From: Selaginella moellendorffii
Lineage: Eukaryota > Streptophyta > Lycopodiopsida > Selaginellales > Selaginellaceae
Reading direction: 5' to 3'
Length of the DNA stretch: 64,000 bases
NCBI RefSeq assembly: GCF_000143415.4
Contig: NW_003314265.1
Coordinates: 1,964,777 to 2,028,776 of the forward strand
Under the pieces are notes generated by a model. It had not been told where the DNA came from. It worked only from the letters and a program-made list of their open reading frames with translations, and searched no databases. Positions 1 through 9,544 of this stretch are shown in pieces; position 1 is the first letter of the stretch, and every line of letters begins with the position of its first letter. Position numbers and translations under genes: made by a program.

Positions 1-2199
1 AAATGATCGCACCTTGCTTCAGGATTGGAAGCTGGGCCCTGTTGGAGACAACGAATAAAATATGAAGAATCTTTCAAAGGAAGATTACCTTTGCCCGAGC
101 ACAGACGTAGAAACCACGGCCAAGATTGGGACCAGCCTTCTTAACTGTTCTCACGACACAAGGCTCACCGTGTCCCTTGCACAATGGAAGATTTCGCGAC
201 ATCAAGCTTTTCAGTCGTTCCCAGCCTGCTGCCGATTTTTCCAAGCTTTGCTGAGAGCTTTCCGTCGGTGTTTCATCTGACATATCCATCAGACTGGCAC
301 TCTCCCCGCAAGCTGCAACCTTTGACAGGTTGTTATTGTCGCATGATTCAGGTGATTGCTGGATTTCATCCGTAAGGCTGGAGCTCTGCCCATGCACTGC
401 GACCTCTGTGCAGCTCATTTTGTCAGAAGATTCATGCCTTTGATAGCAAAACCCTGTCAATCTGCTTTGTGACAGCCTCTGTAGTTTCCTGCTGCCCGTT
501 TCCTGTGTAAAAGCGGGCTTGGAAACATTTCGGCTTGTATCAGGCTCGGTGTTAGCTGTTGCTTTCTCGTTGAGCTTTTGGAAAATGGAAACTGCACCAG
601 TTAGCGCGAGCGGTTGTCAGAAACGTCCTTCGCTATAAGAAGTTACTTACGGATACTTTGCTGACGACCGCGAAGCTCAGGCATAAATCGAGCAGCCAGT
701 TGTGGAGCTTCATGTGGTGGAATGGAAGGTAAATGCTTAAGCTGCAGAATAACAGGAGCGTGATCTGAACCATCCAGTTTTAAGCTTCTCCCACCACTCC
801 ATCTGCCATAGAGAAACATCAACACTGGCAACAACTAGTCTGTCTTTTTTGCGTACCTCGGAAGGGTGTCCAGCTTTGCACGCTTAAACTCGAGAAGAAT
901 GTCACACATATCTGTTCCACACTTTGCGAATCCGTCACAGCTACTGTTATCATGCGATCCATCCGGAGACTGACAATGGCCAGCGCAGGGACCGGCAATA
1001 AGAACGTGATCAATACGACTGCCGTAGTTAAACTCCTCCGCACCCGATGCCTGAGACCAGCAAGTGTAAGCCTCTGCTCTGAACAACATGTTTATAAGCA
1101 CATATGTTTTGGCCAGACAAAACCGTGAAGAGTTACCTTTCAGGATGAAACACGCGAAACGCGTCTGAAAACGCACCGCCCTCGCTCACCAGCAATGATC
1201 TAAACCATTGACGGCTTCTGTTAAAATGAACATGTTAAAAAAGTACTAGAAATCAGTGAGTGACTTACGGACTGGTATCAAATTCTGGGCCAGGGTCACA
1301 TGAATCGATAGGATATGGAGAAATGTTCAAGTCCCCCACGATAATAATCCTCCTGCCTTGTTTTAAGATGCTTTCCAGCCTACACTGCGAATGAAGAAAA
1401 AGGTTCACAACAAACAGCAACACATCTGTCAATACCTGTAACACTTTGTAAAAGTTCAGCTTAAAGTCCTGCCGTTCAGCGTCTCCACAGCCAACATTAG
1501 GACCATAGATATTGAAGAGTACTAGGTAGAGAGAATCCATCAACAAACAGAAGAGAACAATCAGTGCGAATGAAAGCGAGGAAGCTCCATACCAAAATGC
1601 CCGTGATCCGTGACGATGCATCGGCCCTCGTTGTCCAAATCGAGAAGTTCCTGCCTCGTAAATCCTTCCACGGTTAGAACTGGATCGTAGCTTCCAAGCC
1701 AGAACTCTTTGTCACCTTCACCAGCTCTGGCACTAGTCAAGAGACCCGTAAAACCTTCCTCGGCAGCCACAGGCAACGCTACATTGTTGCCACACTCCAC
1801 CTTGCAAAACGTAGCCACACCTGACCAGCAATGCGCTTTAATCGAATGCCAAGGATGAAGAAAAGTTCTAAATCGCAAAGTCTCTACCCAGTCCAACAAT
1901 GCAAAACAATACCAAAATCATACCTGAATAGCCGAGGCGGCCTTTCTTCACGGTGCGCGTGCAAGAGATGAAGGATTCGTATCCTTGCGGTGTGGCAATA
2001 TCCGCCGTGAGCTCCTGCCTGCGAATCTTAGTCTCCTAGCTCGAGAACAAAGAACAAATCAGCAACAACAATCGAAAATCCAATCTCTCACCTGGAGGCA
2101 TATGATGTCTGCGTCGAGCGAGTCCAAGAAAGCGCGCAGCGATCTCGCTGGAGACAATCGCGCTCTCAGTCCATTCACATTGTAGCTCACGATCCTCAT
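1..2199 (-). CDS. APE2: DNA-(apurinic/apyrimidinic) endonuclease 2, 3' end beyond window
   Basis: This is an exonuclease III-type AP endonuclease that incises abasic sites and trims 3' ends in nuclear base-excision repair. Ten exons can be read on the minus strand: 2092-2199, 1924-2035, 1593-1820, 1436-1521, 1269-1384, 1137-1217, 857-1078, 651-802, 89-591 and <1-38. Phases join exactly. The start [12 protein letters not shown] contains the metal-binding Asn of the EEP fold. [11 protein letters not shown] and GSDHAPVIL are the other catalytic motifs. Exon 9 encodes a Ser-rich linker, then a GRF zinc finger ([12 protein letters not shown]...[10 protein letters not shown]). Judging from the pseudogene copies at 13.5 and 21.9 kb, the stop lies only a few tens of bases left of the window. 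The gene lies 141 bp downstream of PrfB on the same strand. Family assignment is firm; the exon 8/9 joint is the least certain. Confidence 0.93.
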
Positions 2200-2340
2200 T
2201 TCCCCGCCCAGCCACGGAGGAGCTCAAACGAAATAGGGCAAAAGCAATCTTATACTCTATCATATCAAAGTGTTATAGTAGTTACCAAAGAAAAGAATAC
2301 AATGTATTAACTATGGAACTATGGAACGATGTCAAGTAAC

Positions 2341-3969
2341 TTACACTGGCACTGGCGAGGAGCTCGACTGCTTGGACATGAGATACGCTGTGAGAAGTGG
2401 CTCCAAATTCCCGTCCATGATTCCACTGATATCCGACGTCTCCACGTTTGTTCTCAAATCCTTGACGAGCTTGTAAGGATGGAAGACGTAGTTTCTTATT
2501 TGCTGCCCCCACTCCGCCTTGACGACGTCCCCTCGAATCTCTTTGATCTCGGCAGCCCTTTGCTCCTCGAGAATCACCAGGAGCTTGGATTTGAGCAGCG
2601 CGATTGCTTTTATCTTGTTCTGGAGTTGGCTTCTTTCCTCTAGAAACATGAAGAAAGTTTTAGAGCACTGCGCTGTTACTTCGTTTCATGTACCTGAGCA
2701 GCGAAGAGCAATCCCGGTTGGAATGTGCGTGACACGAACAGCAGTCTCGACCTTGTTCACGTTCTGCCCGCCTTTGCCTCCAGATCTACACGTTGTAATC
2801 TCAAGGTCGCCTTCGGGTATCTCCACCTCGATCTCGCTCTCTTCCAGCAGAGGCATCACTTCCACTCCTGCAAAGCTCGTCTGTGAAGAGAAGCAAACGT
2901 TGAGACAAGAGTTTCGATGAAACTACCGTTTGCCTCACCTGTCGGAGACCTTTAGAGTTGAAAGGCGATTGTCTCACCAGCCTGTGCGTGCCTTTCTCTC
3001 CGGAGATATAACCATACGCATATCTCCCGTCGATCTCGAGTGTGGCCGATTTGATCCCAGCTTCCTCGCCAGGAGAACTCTCCACCACAGTCGACTTAAA
3101 GCCCGACCTGGTAGCCCATCGCTGGTACATCCTTAGAAGCATCTCAGCCCAATCCTGTGCTGGAATGTATGTAGAACAATCTCAAACCTTCGAAAAAGAT
3201 ATCGGCACAAGATGTTACCTGCGCATCGGTTCCGCCAGCGCCTGCGGTAATAGTGATCCGAGCTCCTTCTTTGTCATAAGTTCCAGACAGGAGCTTGTTT
3301 AACTCGAACCTATCCATCGCCGCGGTGATCCACGAGACCGTCTCCGCGGCTTCCAGTTTCAGAGCAGCGTCCGGACTCTCCATTTCCTCCAAAAGTTCCA
3401 CTATGCATTGGGCATCGTCAACCTGTTCTTCCAAGTTAAAGTGCTTGTAGTTTGTCTTCTCTCAGCAAATTACCTTGGCTCGAAAAGTTTTGTAAAGATT
3501 GACGCGATCTTTGATCTCGTTGAGCTCGGAGAGTATCTTCTGTGCCTTGGAACGCTCTTCCCAAAACGCTGGATCGCTCGCTTGGTTCTCCAGGTCGGCC
3601 AGAACAGCTTCCTGTTGCTCCAGGTCTGCCGAATCGAGGAGCTGGCGAACGCGAGCGGCCACATTCTCTACATCCTTCCTCAAACTGTAAAATTCTGCCG
3701 AGTTTGATCGATTCATCAGCCTTAGCTCCTAGAGAATCGAGACACTTACCTAGCTCTGTCACGGATTGACTGCCAGTATCTAAAGCAGCACATACCGTCC
3801 ATGAAATCGATGACATTCTCTTCCTCCCCTCGAGAGCTTGCTCATGGAATCGAGTCCTTGCACAAAATCCAGTATCCACTGAGAACCTCTTGGATACCTG
3901 CGAGGGCAACTGGAGGCGCTGCTGTGTTGTCGGCGCCATAGCCAAGGCGCTCGCTCTCAAAGCCTCCAT
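2341..3969 (-). CDS. PRFB1: Plastid peptide chain release factor 2 (PrfB/HCF109 type)
   Basis: This class-I release factor ends plastid translation at UGA and UAA. Six exons (3750-3969, 3474-3694, 3219-3422, 2939-3154, 2694-2880, 2341-2639) give an open frame of 448 codons with all phases consistent. An N-terminal extension of about 70 residues rich in Arg, Ser and Ala looks like a transit peptide. The body follows the bacterial RF2 plan: a coiled N domain ([11 protein letters not shown]), then [14 protein letters not shown]. The RF2-specific codon-recognition tripeptide SPF lies in [12 protein letters not shown], and the peptidyl-hydrolysis GGQ lies in [15 protein letters not shown]. Length and motif order match Arabidopsis HCF109, which is needed for processing and stability of UGA-containing plastid mRNAs (family knowledge). 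It is divergently paired with the DUF1499 gene. Two broken copies lie at 11.8-12.4 and 20.3-20.9 kb. Confidence 0.95.
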
Positions 3970-4038
3970 GGCAAACGGAAACTAGGGTTTTAGGCTAGAT
4001 AGAAATATTTCGGTCCTCTGTTTTTAGGGCTATGGGCT
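3970..4038. promoter_or_regulatory. 69-bp bidirectional promoter between PrfB and the DUF1499 gene
   Basis: Only 69 bases separate the two divergent start codons. The stretch holds a telo-box-like TAGGGTTTTA near 3984 and a second TAGGGC near 4025. No clear TATA box is seen. Both products are predicted to enter plastids, so shared control is plausible but is inference. Confidence 0.5.
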
Positions 4039-4897
4039 ATGGCGCTCCTCTCTCCCGTCGCAATGCCGCTCCGGCTGAGGAGTCCAGGCACACGGCCGGA
4101 GCTCTCCACGAAATCGATAGCTGTTTCGTGCTGCTGGAGCGAAGAATCGCGAGGAGCGAGAAGAATGCAGGCACTGGTTGCTTTGGCCGGATCGATTTTG
4201 CTCGCCGCGCAGCCTGCCTGGGCAAATGCTGATCCTGTGACGCCGTATTCTCGAGCGCAGGAGCCTCCGGAGATGGGATTATTGGACGGGTGAGTGATTC
4301 ACGAAAATCTCCTTTTCTCTGGACCAAGCTTGCAAATATTTCTTGCTCGCAGGAGAATTCGTCCGTGTCCACTGGACATTAATCCCAATTGCATCTCCAC
4401 TTCTTCGAGATATGGAGCCTCCGCGGCGATTCCGTGGACGATTCCAGACAAGGATTCTTCTACCGCTATCCAGGTAGAAGAATTCTCTCTTTCACTTTCT
4501 TAATGTCTATCGATCTTCCAGAAAATCAAGGACGCAATCCTGTCTACCGAGAAGAATCCAACCATTGTGGAAATCAAACACTTAGAAAATGGTATAGCAA
4601 TGGATCTATAGCTTGAATCGATCGAAGCTCAACTAAGTTTGTTCCAAAATCTCTCCAGGTGGTGACTACCTCCTGGCCGAGATGGATGGATTTTTGGGAC
4701 GAGACGCCATCGAGTTCCTGGTGAAGAACAACACGGTGACTTACAGATCAATCGCAAAGAAAGTGGTCTACATCTATCCTCTCACCACGCCGCTCACCGA
4801 TTTTGGCAAGCAACAGAGTAGAATCGTGTCCCTGGAAAATCGCCTCGGATGGACATCGCCATCGTTCCAGGGCTTTGGCGATTACCCAGAAGAATAG
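4039..4897 (+). CDS. DUF1499 family protein, predicted chloroplast/thylakoid lumen
   Basis: Four exons (4039-4289, 4353-4473, 4522-4591, 4659-4897) give 226 residues. The N-terminal 40 residues are basic and hydroxylated like a transit peptide. They are followed by a hydrophobic stretch ending in an Ala-x-Ala type site (MQALVALAGSILLA...PAWANA, residues about 45-68), which suggests a bipartite thylakoid-lumen signal. The core CPLDINPNCIST matches the conserved Cys-Pro...Asn-Cys-x-Ser start of DUF1499, and the C-terminal half has the family's aromatic and charged strands. The molecular function of DUF1499 is unknown; several plant members are lumenal. The start at 4039 is the first ATG in this frame. 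An ATG at 4032 is in another frame that does not continue. Confidence 0.85.
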
Positions 4898-4991
4898 CGA
4901 CGCATTTAAAAATGAAAGAATATCCTCAAGTATATATTCTAGGTTTCGAAGAGCCCTAAAATCCCAGGTTAGGGCTTTCGCGCTCGGGAGG

Positions 4992-6245
4992 ATGGACGCG
5001 CTCAAGCAGGAGATCGAGCGCAAGCGCAAGCAAATGCAGGAGGAATTCGGGAGCCGCAAGTTCGTGAAGCGCGCGGAGTTGGAGAAGAAGGAGCTAGAGA
5101 AGCGGCGGAGGGAGGAGGAGGCGGCGGCGGCCAGAGCTAGGGCGGCGGGCAGCAGCAAGGGCGGCGAGGTGAGGAGCGATGACCAGAGCAGCGAGCGGCC
5201 GTCGGCGTCGGCGACGTCGTCGAAATCCCGGGTAAATCTCAGCGAGGACGAGAAGCTGGACGATCTCGTCCTCCCAAACGCGGAGGTGATCCGCCGCCTC
5301 CGCCTCCTCAAGCAGCCCATCACGCTGTTTGGCGAGGACGATGAAATGCGGCTGGAGAGGCTCAAGGTGGCGCTCCGGGCGGGGGTGACCGACACGGACA
5401 GCGAGCTCATGGAGGGCCAGAGGAACGATTTCCTCATGGATCTGGCGGAGCTCAAGAAGAGGGAGAAGCACGGATTGGAGCCCAGGAAGGAGAAGAACAA
5501 GGAGAAGGAGGACGACGATCGCGGAGACGATAACGCCGGGGGAGAAGCGCTGGATGGCGAGAGCGGCGGAGACAAGGACAAGGATCTCCTCATGAAGGCC
5601 AACTTCGAGGAGCTGTGCGACGAGGACAAGATCCTGGTCTTCTTCAAGAGGCTTATCCAGGAATGGGAGCAAGAGATCAAGGCGCGGCCCGACGCCGAGA
5701 AGCGAGGTGGTCGGATTGTCGCTACTTTCAAGCAGTGCTCCAGATATCTCAAGCCTCTGTTCAAGCTGTGCTCCAAGAAGGTAACGCTTTGATACTCTCT
5801 CGCAAGCTTTTCTAGTTGGTTTCTCTCCGGAGATGGATTTTTTCATGGTTTTTCTCCCTTGCAGCTTCTTCCGGATGATATCCGGCAGGCTTTGGTGATC
5901 GTGGTGGACTGCTGCCGGAGGCGCGACTACCTGGCCGCCATGGACCAGTACATCAAGCTCGCGATTGGAAACGCTCCCTGGCCGATCGGTGTCACCATGG
6001 TTGGCATCCACGAGCGGTCGGCGCGCGAGAAGATCTACGCCAACAGCGTGGCTCACATCATGAACGACGAGACAACGCGGAAGTACCTCCAGTCGATCAA
6101 GCGGCTCATGACGCTTTGCCAGCGACGGTATCCTTCGCTCCCCTCTCGCGCGGTGGAGTTTAACAGCCTCGCAAATGGTAGCGATCTCCAGACGCTCCTG
6201 GATGAGGAGCAAAAGCTTCTGGAAGGGACTCATCATCAATCATAA
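4992..6245 (+). CDS. PRP18: Pre-mRNA-splicing factor 18
   Basis: This U5 snRNP-associated factor acts in the second catalytic step of nuclear pre-mRNA splicing. Two exons (4992-5780 and 5865-6245, with an 84-nt intron) give 389 residues. The N-terminus is a Lys/Arg/Glu-rich coiled region (MDALKQEIERKRKQMQEEFG). Residues about 95-135 form the PRP4-like/SFM segment (LPNAEVIRRLRLLKQPITLFGE). An acidic linker follows, and the C-terminal helical Prp18 domain contains IGNAPWPIGVTMVGIHER, the highly conserved loop of the family. The start ATG lies 94 bp after the DUF1499 stop. A TTTCGCGC E2F-like octamer lies at 4976-4983, just before the ATG. Large minus-strand open frames over this gene are GC-rich shadows. 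Confidence 0.95.
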
Positions 6246-7354
6246 AAAATAAACACAGATTGCAAATCCCATAACCTCGGAAGATTTTTGCAAAAGAGAG
6301 ATCTCTTTTTGGATCTTAGTGTTAATGTCACTACCAGATCATCTCCAGTGCTAGAGATACCTGATGATTTAGTGACAAAGCATGCCACCTTGAGTATCAA
6401 TGTAGAGATCTGGAAATCACAAAAAGTGACAAACAAACAAACACGATTTCCATGTGTTAGATTTAGAATCTTTTTAGTGATTCCGGGTAAATGTAATCTT
6501 GGATTAGGAAGGTCTAATGTTAAAATATCTTTGGGTCAAAATTTCAAACTTTGGCGCCAAGACGTAAGCTTAACGCTTATTTAAATTGCGCTTTACTTGA
6601 CTGAGCAGATGCGCGGATATTCTCCTCCCAACGGTTACTTTCACACGTGGCGGTTTATGGTCCCCACCCTGCGCGACACGTGGCCAGCGGTAGCCCCGTT
6701 GATTTCGTAAACCCCCACGCGCGTTTGCCGCCTAAACATGCTTTAGGGTTTGTGGGGTGCTCTGTTTCTAGGGCTTTTGGCGATGGCGGGGCAGAATGGA
6801 GCCCACGGACTGGGTGGAATGCTGCTAACGCTACCGTGATCAATACGTTGGATTCCCTTCTCTTTGTTTTTTCTTTGCTCTCTCGCCGCGGAGAAAGAGT
6901 GCTGTGGGCTTTTTCTTCCTCTTTTTCCTGTTTCTCTCGCTTTTCCTCTTGATCCGTTGCGTCCAGGAGAGAGAAACCGAGGAATCGAAGGCGCTGTGCC
7001 ACGGAGAATCGAGCGGCAATCGGGCATTGCAATCGCTTTCTCGTCGCTGGTGATGCTCGCTGTTCTTGTTTTCCCCCAGTTTTCGGTTTGGAGCAGTACT
7101 TGGAACGACTTTTCCTTTCCTTGGGAACGATCTGTTTGATCGAAGAGATTCCTTCTTGTTTTCCCTGTGCTTTGGGTGTCGATCGGTTTTGGAGAACATC
7201 TTTACGTTGTCAGCGTCCGGTGGGTCGTTTCAAGGGAGTTTTCCCTCTTTTTCTGTCCTGGAAGATCACGCATTTGTTGTGTGGGGTGTGGAACAAAGCG
7301 ATCATCTTCGCCAATAGAGAAGACTTGAGTGTGAAGAAAGGAAGCTAGCTAGCT
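6246..7354 (+). promoter_or_regulatory. Intergenic region and putative promoter/5' leader of the WD40 gene
   Basis: The stretch has no supported gene. Two G-box/ABRE-like CACGTG cores lie at 6644-6649 and 6677-6682, 33 bp apart, each in an ACACGTGG context. A CTTATTTAAAT TATA-like run lies near 6577-6588. From about 6850 to 7340 the sequence is T-rich and could be a long 5' leader, possibly with a leader intron. The paired CACGTG cores suggest ABA- or light-type bZIP/bHLH control; this is inference. Confidence 0.4.
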
Positions 7355-8809
7355 ATGGTCGGATCGATGAAGAAGAGGAGCTTCGCGTGCTTTCCATCCA
7401 GCTCCGCCTCGATTGCAATGGCCTCCTCGTCCTTCTGCGACCCATTCGACGATCTCCCCATCTCGGACTCCATCTCGGACACCACCACCTCCGACAAGGA
7501 TCAATCCGAGCAGCAGCAGCAGCAGTTCCTCCTCGCCACCGCGATCGATCAACCCCGCCCCAGCAGCTCCTCCAGATCCTCCGCGGGCTTCCGCTGCCTC
7601 CTCTCCTTCAAGCCCCACGCGTCTGGCATCTGCGCGCTCGCCATCTCCGACCACTCGCTCTACTCGGGCTCCGAGGATGGCCTCGTCTGCTCGTATCGCC
7701 TCGCCGATCTCCAGCCCAGCGATCGCCTCGCCGCTGCCTCCTCGGGCTCCGTCAAGGCCCTCCTCGTACGCCGCGCCGGCCTCGAGATCTACAGCGCCCA
7801 CCAGGATCACAAGATCCGGGCTTGGAGCCGGGCATCGCCATCGCCACCATCGCAGCACCGCTTGATCGCCACACTCCCCACCATCCGGGACGTGGTGGCG
7901 ACCTCCATCCGCGGCAGCAAGGGCCTGGTGAGGATCCGGCGCCACCGCAAGAGCCCCTGGAACCAGCACTTCGACACCATCTCGTCGCTGGCCGTGGACG
8001 AGGCCGCCGGGATCCTCTACTCGGGCTCCTGGGACCGATCGCTCAAGGCGTGGCGGCTGCGCGACCTGCGCTGCCTGGAATCCATCGGGGACGCTCACAC
8101 GGACGCGATCAACGCGCTGGCGGTGGCGCCGCGAGGTGGGTTCCTGTTCTCGGCCTCGGCGGACTCGTCGGTCAAGGTGTGGAGGCGGGGGAAGTGCGAT
8201 CGATCGAGGAAGAACCACAAGAACACGAAGGGATTGAGCGATGGCCTGAGCTTCGTGGTGGAGCTCGCGCAGCCCAGCCCCGTGAATTGCATCGCGCTGT
8301 GGGGGAGCTGGGTCTACGCGGGGTGCAGCGATGGGAGGATCTCGGTGTGGATGGTGGCGATCGAGCAGGAGGACGAAGCATCGCCTCCGCGAGGAGCAGA
8401 GGACCCATCATCGTCGGAGTCCGGGGAAGAGGAAAACCAGGGAATTAGGGTTCTTCGCGAAGAGCCAGAGATTAGGGTTTATCGCGAGGAATTTGCGGCG
8501 CTGTGCGGGCATTCCATGTCAGTGCTGTCGATCTCGGCGGCGCGCGACGTCGTGTGCAGCGGATCCGCGGATCGGACAATCCGGGTGTGGAGGCGCGAGG
8601 ACGAGCGGCATTCCTGCGTGTGCGTGGTCCAGGATTTGCACAGCCGCTGCCCGATCAAGAGCGTCATCGTCTCGATCGAGGGGATTGTGGACGGATGCAT
8701 GGTCTACAGCGGCGGGCTGGATGGATTCCTCAAGGCGTGGTGGGTGTCGCTGAGGAGCAAGCCCAAGATCTTTGGCGAGAGCCCTTGCTCTGTTCTAGAC
8801 TATCGGTGA
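7355..8809 (+). CDS. JINGUBANG-like WD40 repeat protein
   Basis: This single-exon frame of 484 codons begins MVGSMKKRSF. After a Ser/Asp-rich N-terminal region (about residues 1-85) come seven WD40 blades. Visible blade ends include LYSGSEDGLVCSY, IYSAHQDHKIRAW, LYSGSWDRSLKAW, LFSASADSSVKVW, VYAGCSDGRISVW, VCSGSADRTIRVW and VYSGGLDGFLKAW. The pattern, with a Ser/Ala-His-x-x-x-(I/V)-x-x-L strand before each blade and no introns, matches the plant JINGUBANG group, which restrains pollen germination in Arabidopsis through a TCP4-jasmonate link (family knowledge). WD40 propellers are scaffolds, so the partner here is unknown. A related copy lies at 9.5-10.9 kb on the other strand. The coding sequence is very GC-rich, which explains the long overlapping frames. 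Confidence 0.85.
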   Translation: MVGSMKKRSFACFPSSSASIAMASSSFCDPFDDLPISDSISDTTTSDKDQSEQQQQQFLLATAIDQPRPSSSSRSSAGFRCLLSFKPHASGICALAISDHSLYSGSEDGLVCSYRLADLQPSDRLAAASSGSVKALLVRRAGLEIYSAHQDHKIRAWSRASPSPPSQHRLIATLPTIRDVVATSIRGSKGLVRIRRHRKSPWNQHFDTISSLAVDEAAGILYSGSWDRSLKAWRLRDLRCLESIGDAHTDAINALAVAPRGGFLFSASADSSVKVWRRGKCDRSRKNHKNTKGLSDGLSFVVELAQPSPVNCIALWGSWVYAGCSDGRISVWMVAIEQEDEASPPRGAEDPSSSESGEEENQGIRVLREEPEIRVYREEFAALCGHSMSVLSISAARDVVCSGSADRTIRVWRREDERHSCVCVVQDLHSRCPIKSVIVSIEGIVDGCMVYSGGLDGFLKAWWVSLRSKPKIFGESPCSVLDYR

Positions 8810-9054
8810 GAGAGAGACACGCTCGTAGAGAAAAAAGTTTTTCTTAGTGTTTGGCACCTAGAAAGAAATCTCAGATGTAACCAAAATGCCTGCTTGATCG
8901 ATTCATGGGTGCTCGAGCGCTTCTCTATGTGGCCGCGGACGCTGGAGCTTTCTTCTGGAGAGGCTCTCCTAGGGAAAAAGCAAGAAGAACGAGCTTAGAA
9001 CACATATTGGTCGATCGATCGATCAATCCGTGGCAAGCGGCAAATCCTCTTTCA

Positions 9055-9472
9055 TTAGCCCCGGCTAGACACCGATGACACTGAAATGGATGCGCTAGCA
9101 GTAGTACCTTCTCTGAAGTTGCTCTTGAATCGCCTGGGGAGATGGCGCAGGTACCTCATCCGCCCGGTTCCAGTGGTCTTGCGCCGGATCGCCTTCTCGC
9201 TCCAGTTATCTACACACGAGAGATTTCGAGATTTCGTGAGCTCGCGGATCCACAAGGGAGAAGTCTCCTCACATTTTCGGATGCGCTTGGCAGGGTAGGC
9301 GCACGCCGCGCATCTGGCCTTCTGGATGTGGAAGCTGCGCCGGCCGCAGCGGCGGCAGAGCGTGTGCGATTTGTTCCGGCGCTTGCCGAAGCTCCCGGTT
9401 CCCTTGCCCTGGAAGAACACGAATCGAGAAGAATCAAGACGAGCGGAGGACGCGAAAGAGGAGCATTACCAT
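9055..9472 (-). CDS. RPL37: 60S ribosomal protein L37 (eL37)
   Basis: This small zinc-ribbon protein of the cytosolic large ribosomal subunit has three exons. Exon 1 contributes only the start codon (9470-9472), followed directly by GTAATG. Exon 2 is 9273-9408 and exon 3 is 9055-9209. The product is 97 residues: [19 protein letters not shown]...CGRR...[10 protein letters not shown], the two CxxC pairs of the zinc finger. It continues with [19 protein letters not shown] and the basic tail [13 protein letters not shown]. The Tyr of KYNWS is split over intron 2, which supports the splice assignment. Length matches other plant eL37 proteins. A cluster of telo-box motifs lies immediately upstream. 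Confidence 0.95.
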
Positions 9473-9489
9473 AGCCGCGAGCCGCCCAC

Positions 9490-9512
9490 AAACCCTAAAA
9501 CCCTAACCCTAT
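9490..9512 (-). promoter_or_regulatory. Telo-box cluster upstream of eL37
   Basis: Three overlapping AACCCTAA-type units lie within 23 bp, about 20 bp upstream of the eL37 start codon. Telo-boxes of this kind are common in promoters of plant ribosomal protein and translation genes, often with TEF or site II elements. The position fits that role. Confidence 0.65.
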
Positions 9513-9544
9513 ATCCGACGGTAGTAAAGGGAGCTCTGCGTGTT

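Noticed and set aside
5094-6239. 381-codon open frame opposite PRP18 (and another at 4748-5776)
   Set aside because: It is a shadow of a GC-rich coding strand, with Leu/Arg-rich low-complexity translation and no family motif; PRP18 is certain.
7387-8448. 353-codon frame overlapping the first WD40 gene, and a 289-codon minus frame
   Set aside because: High GC at third positions keeps other frames open; only the WD40 frame shows protein motifs.
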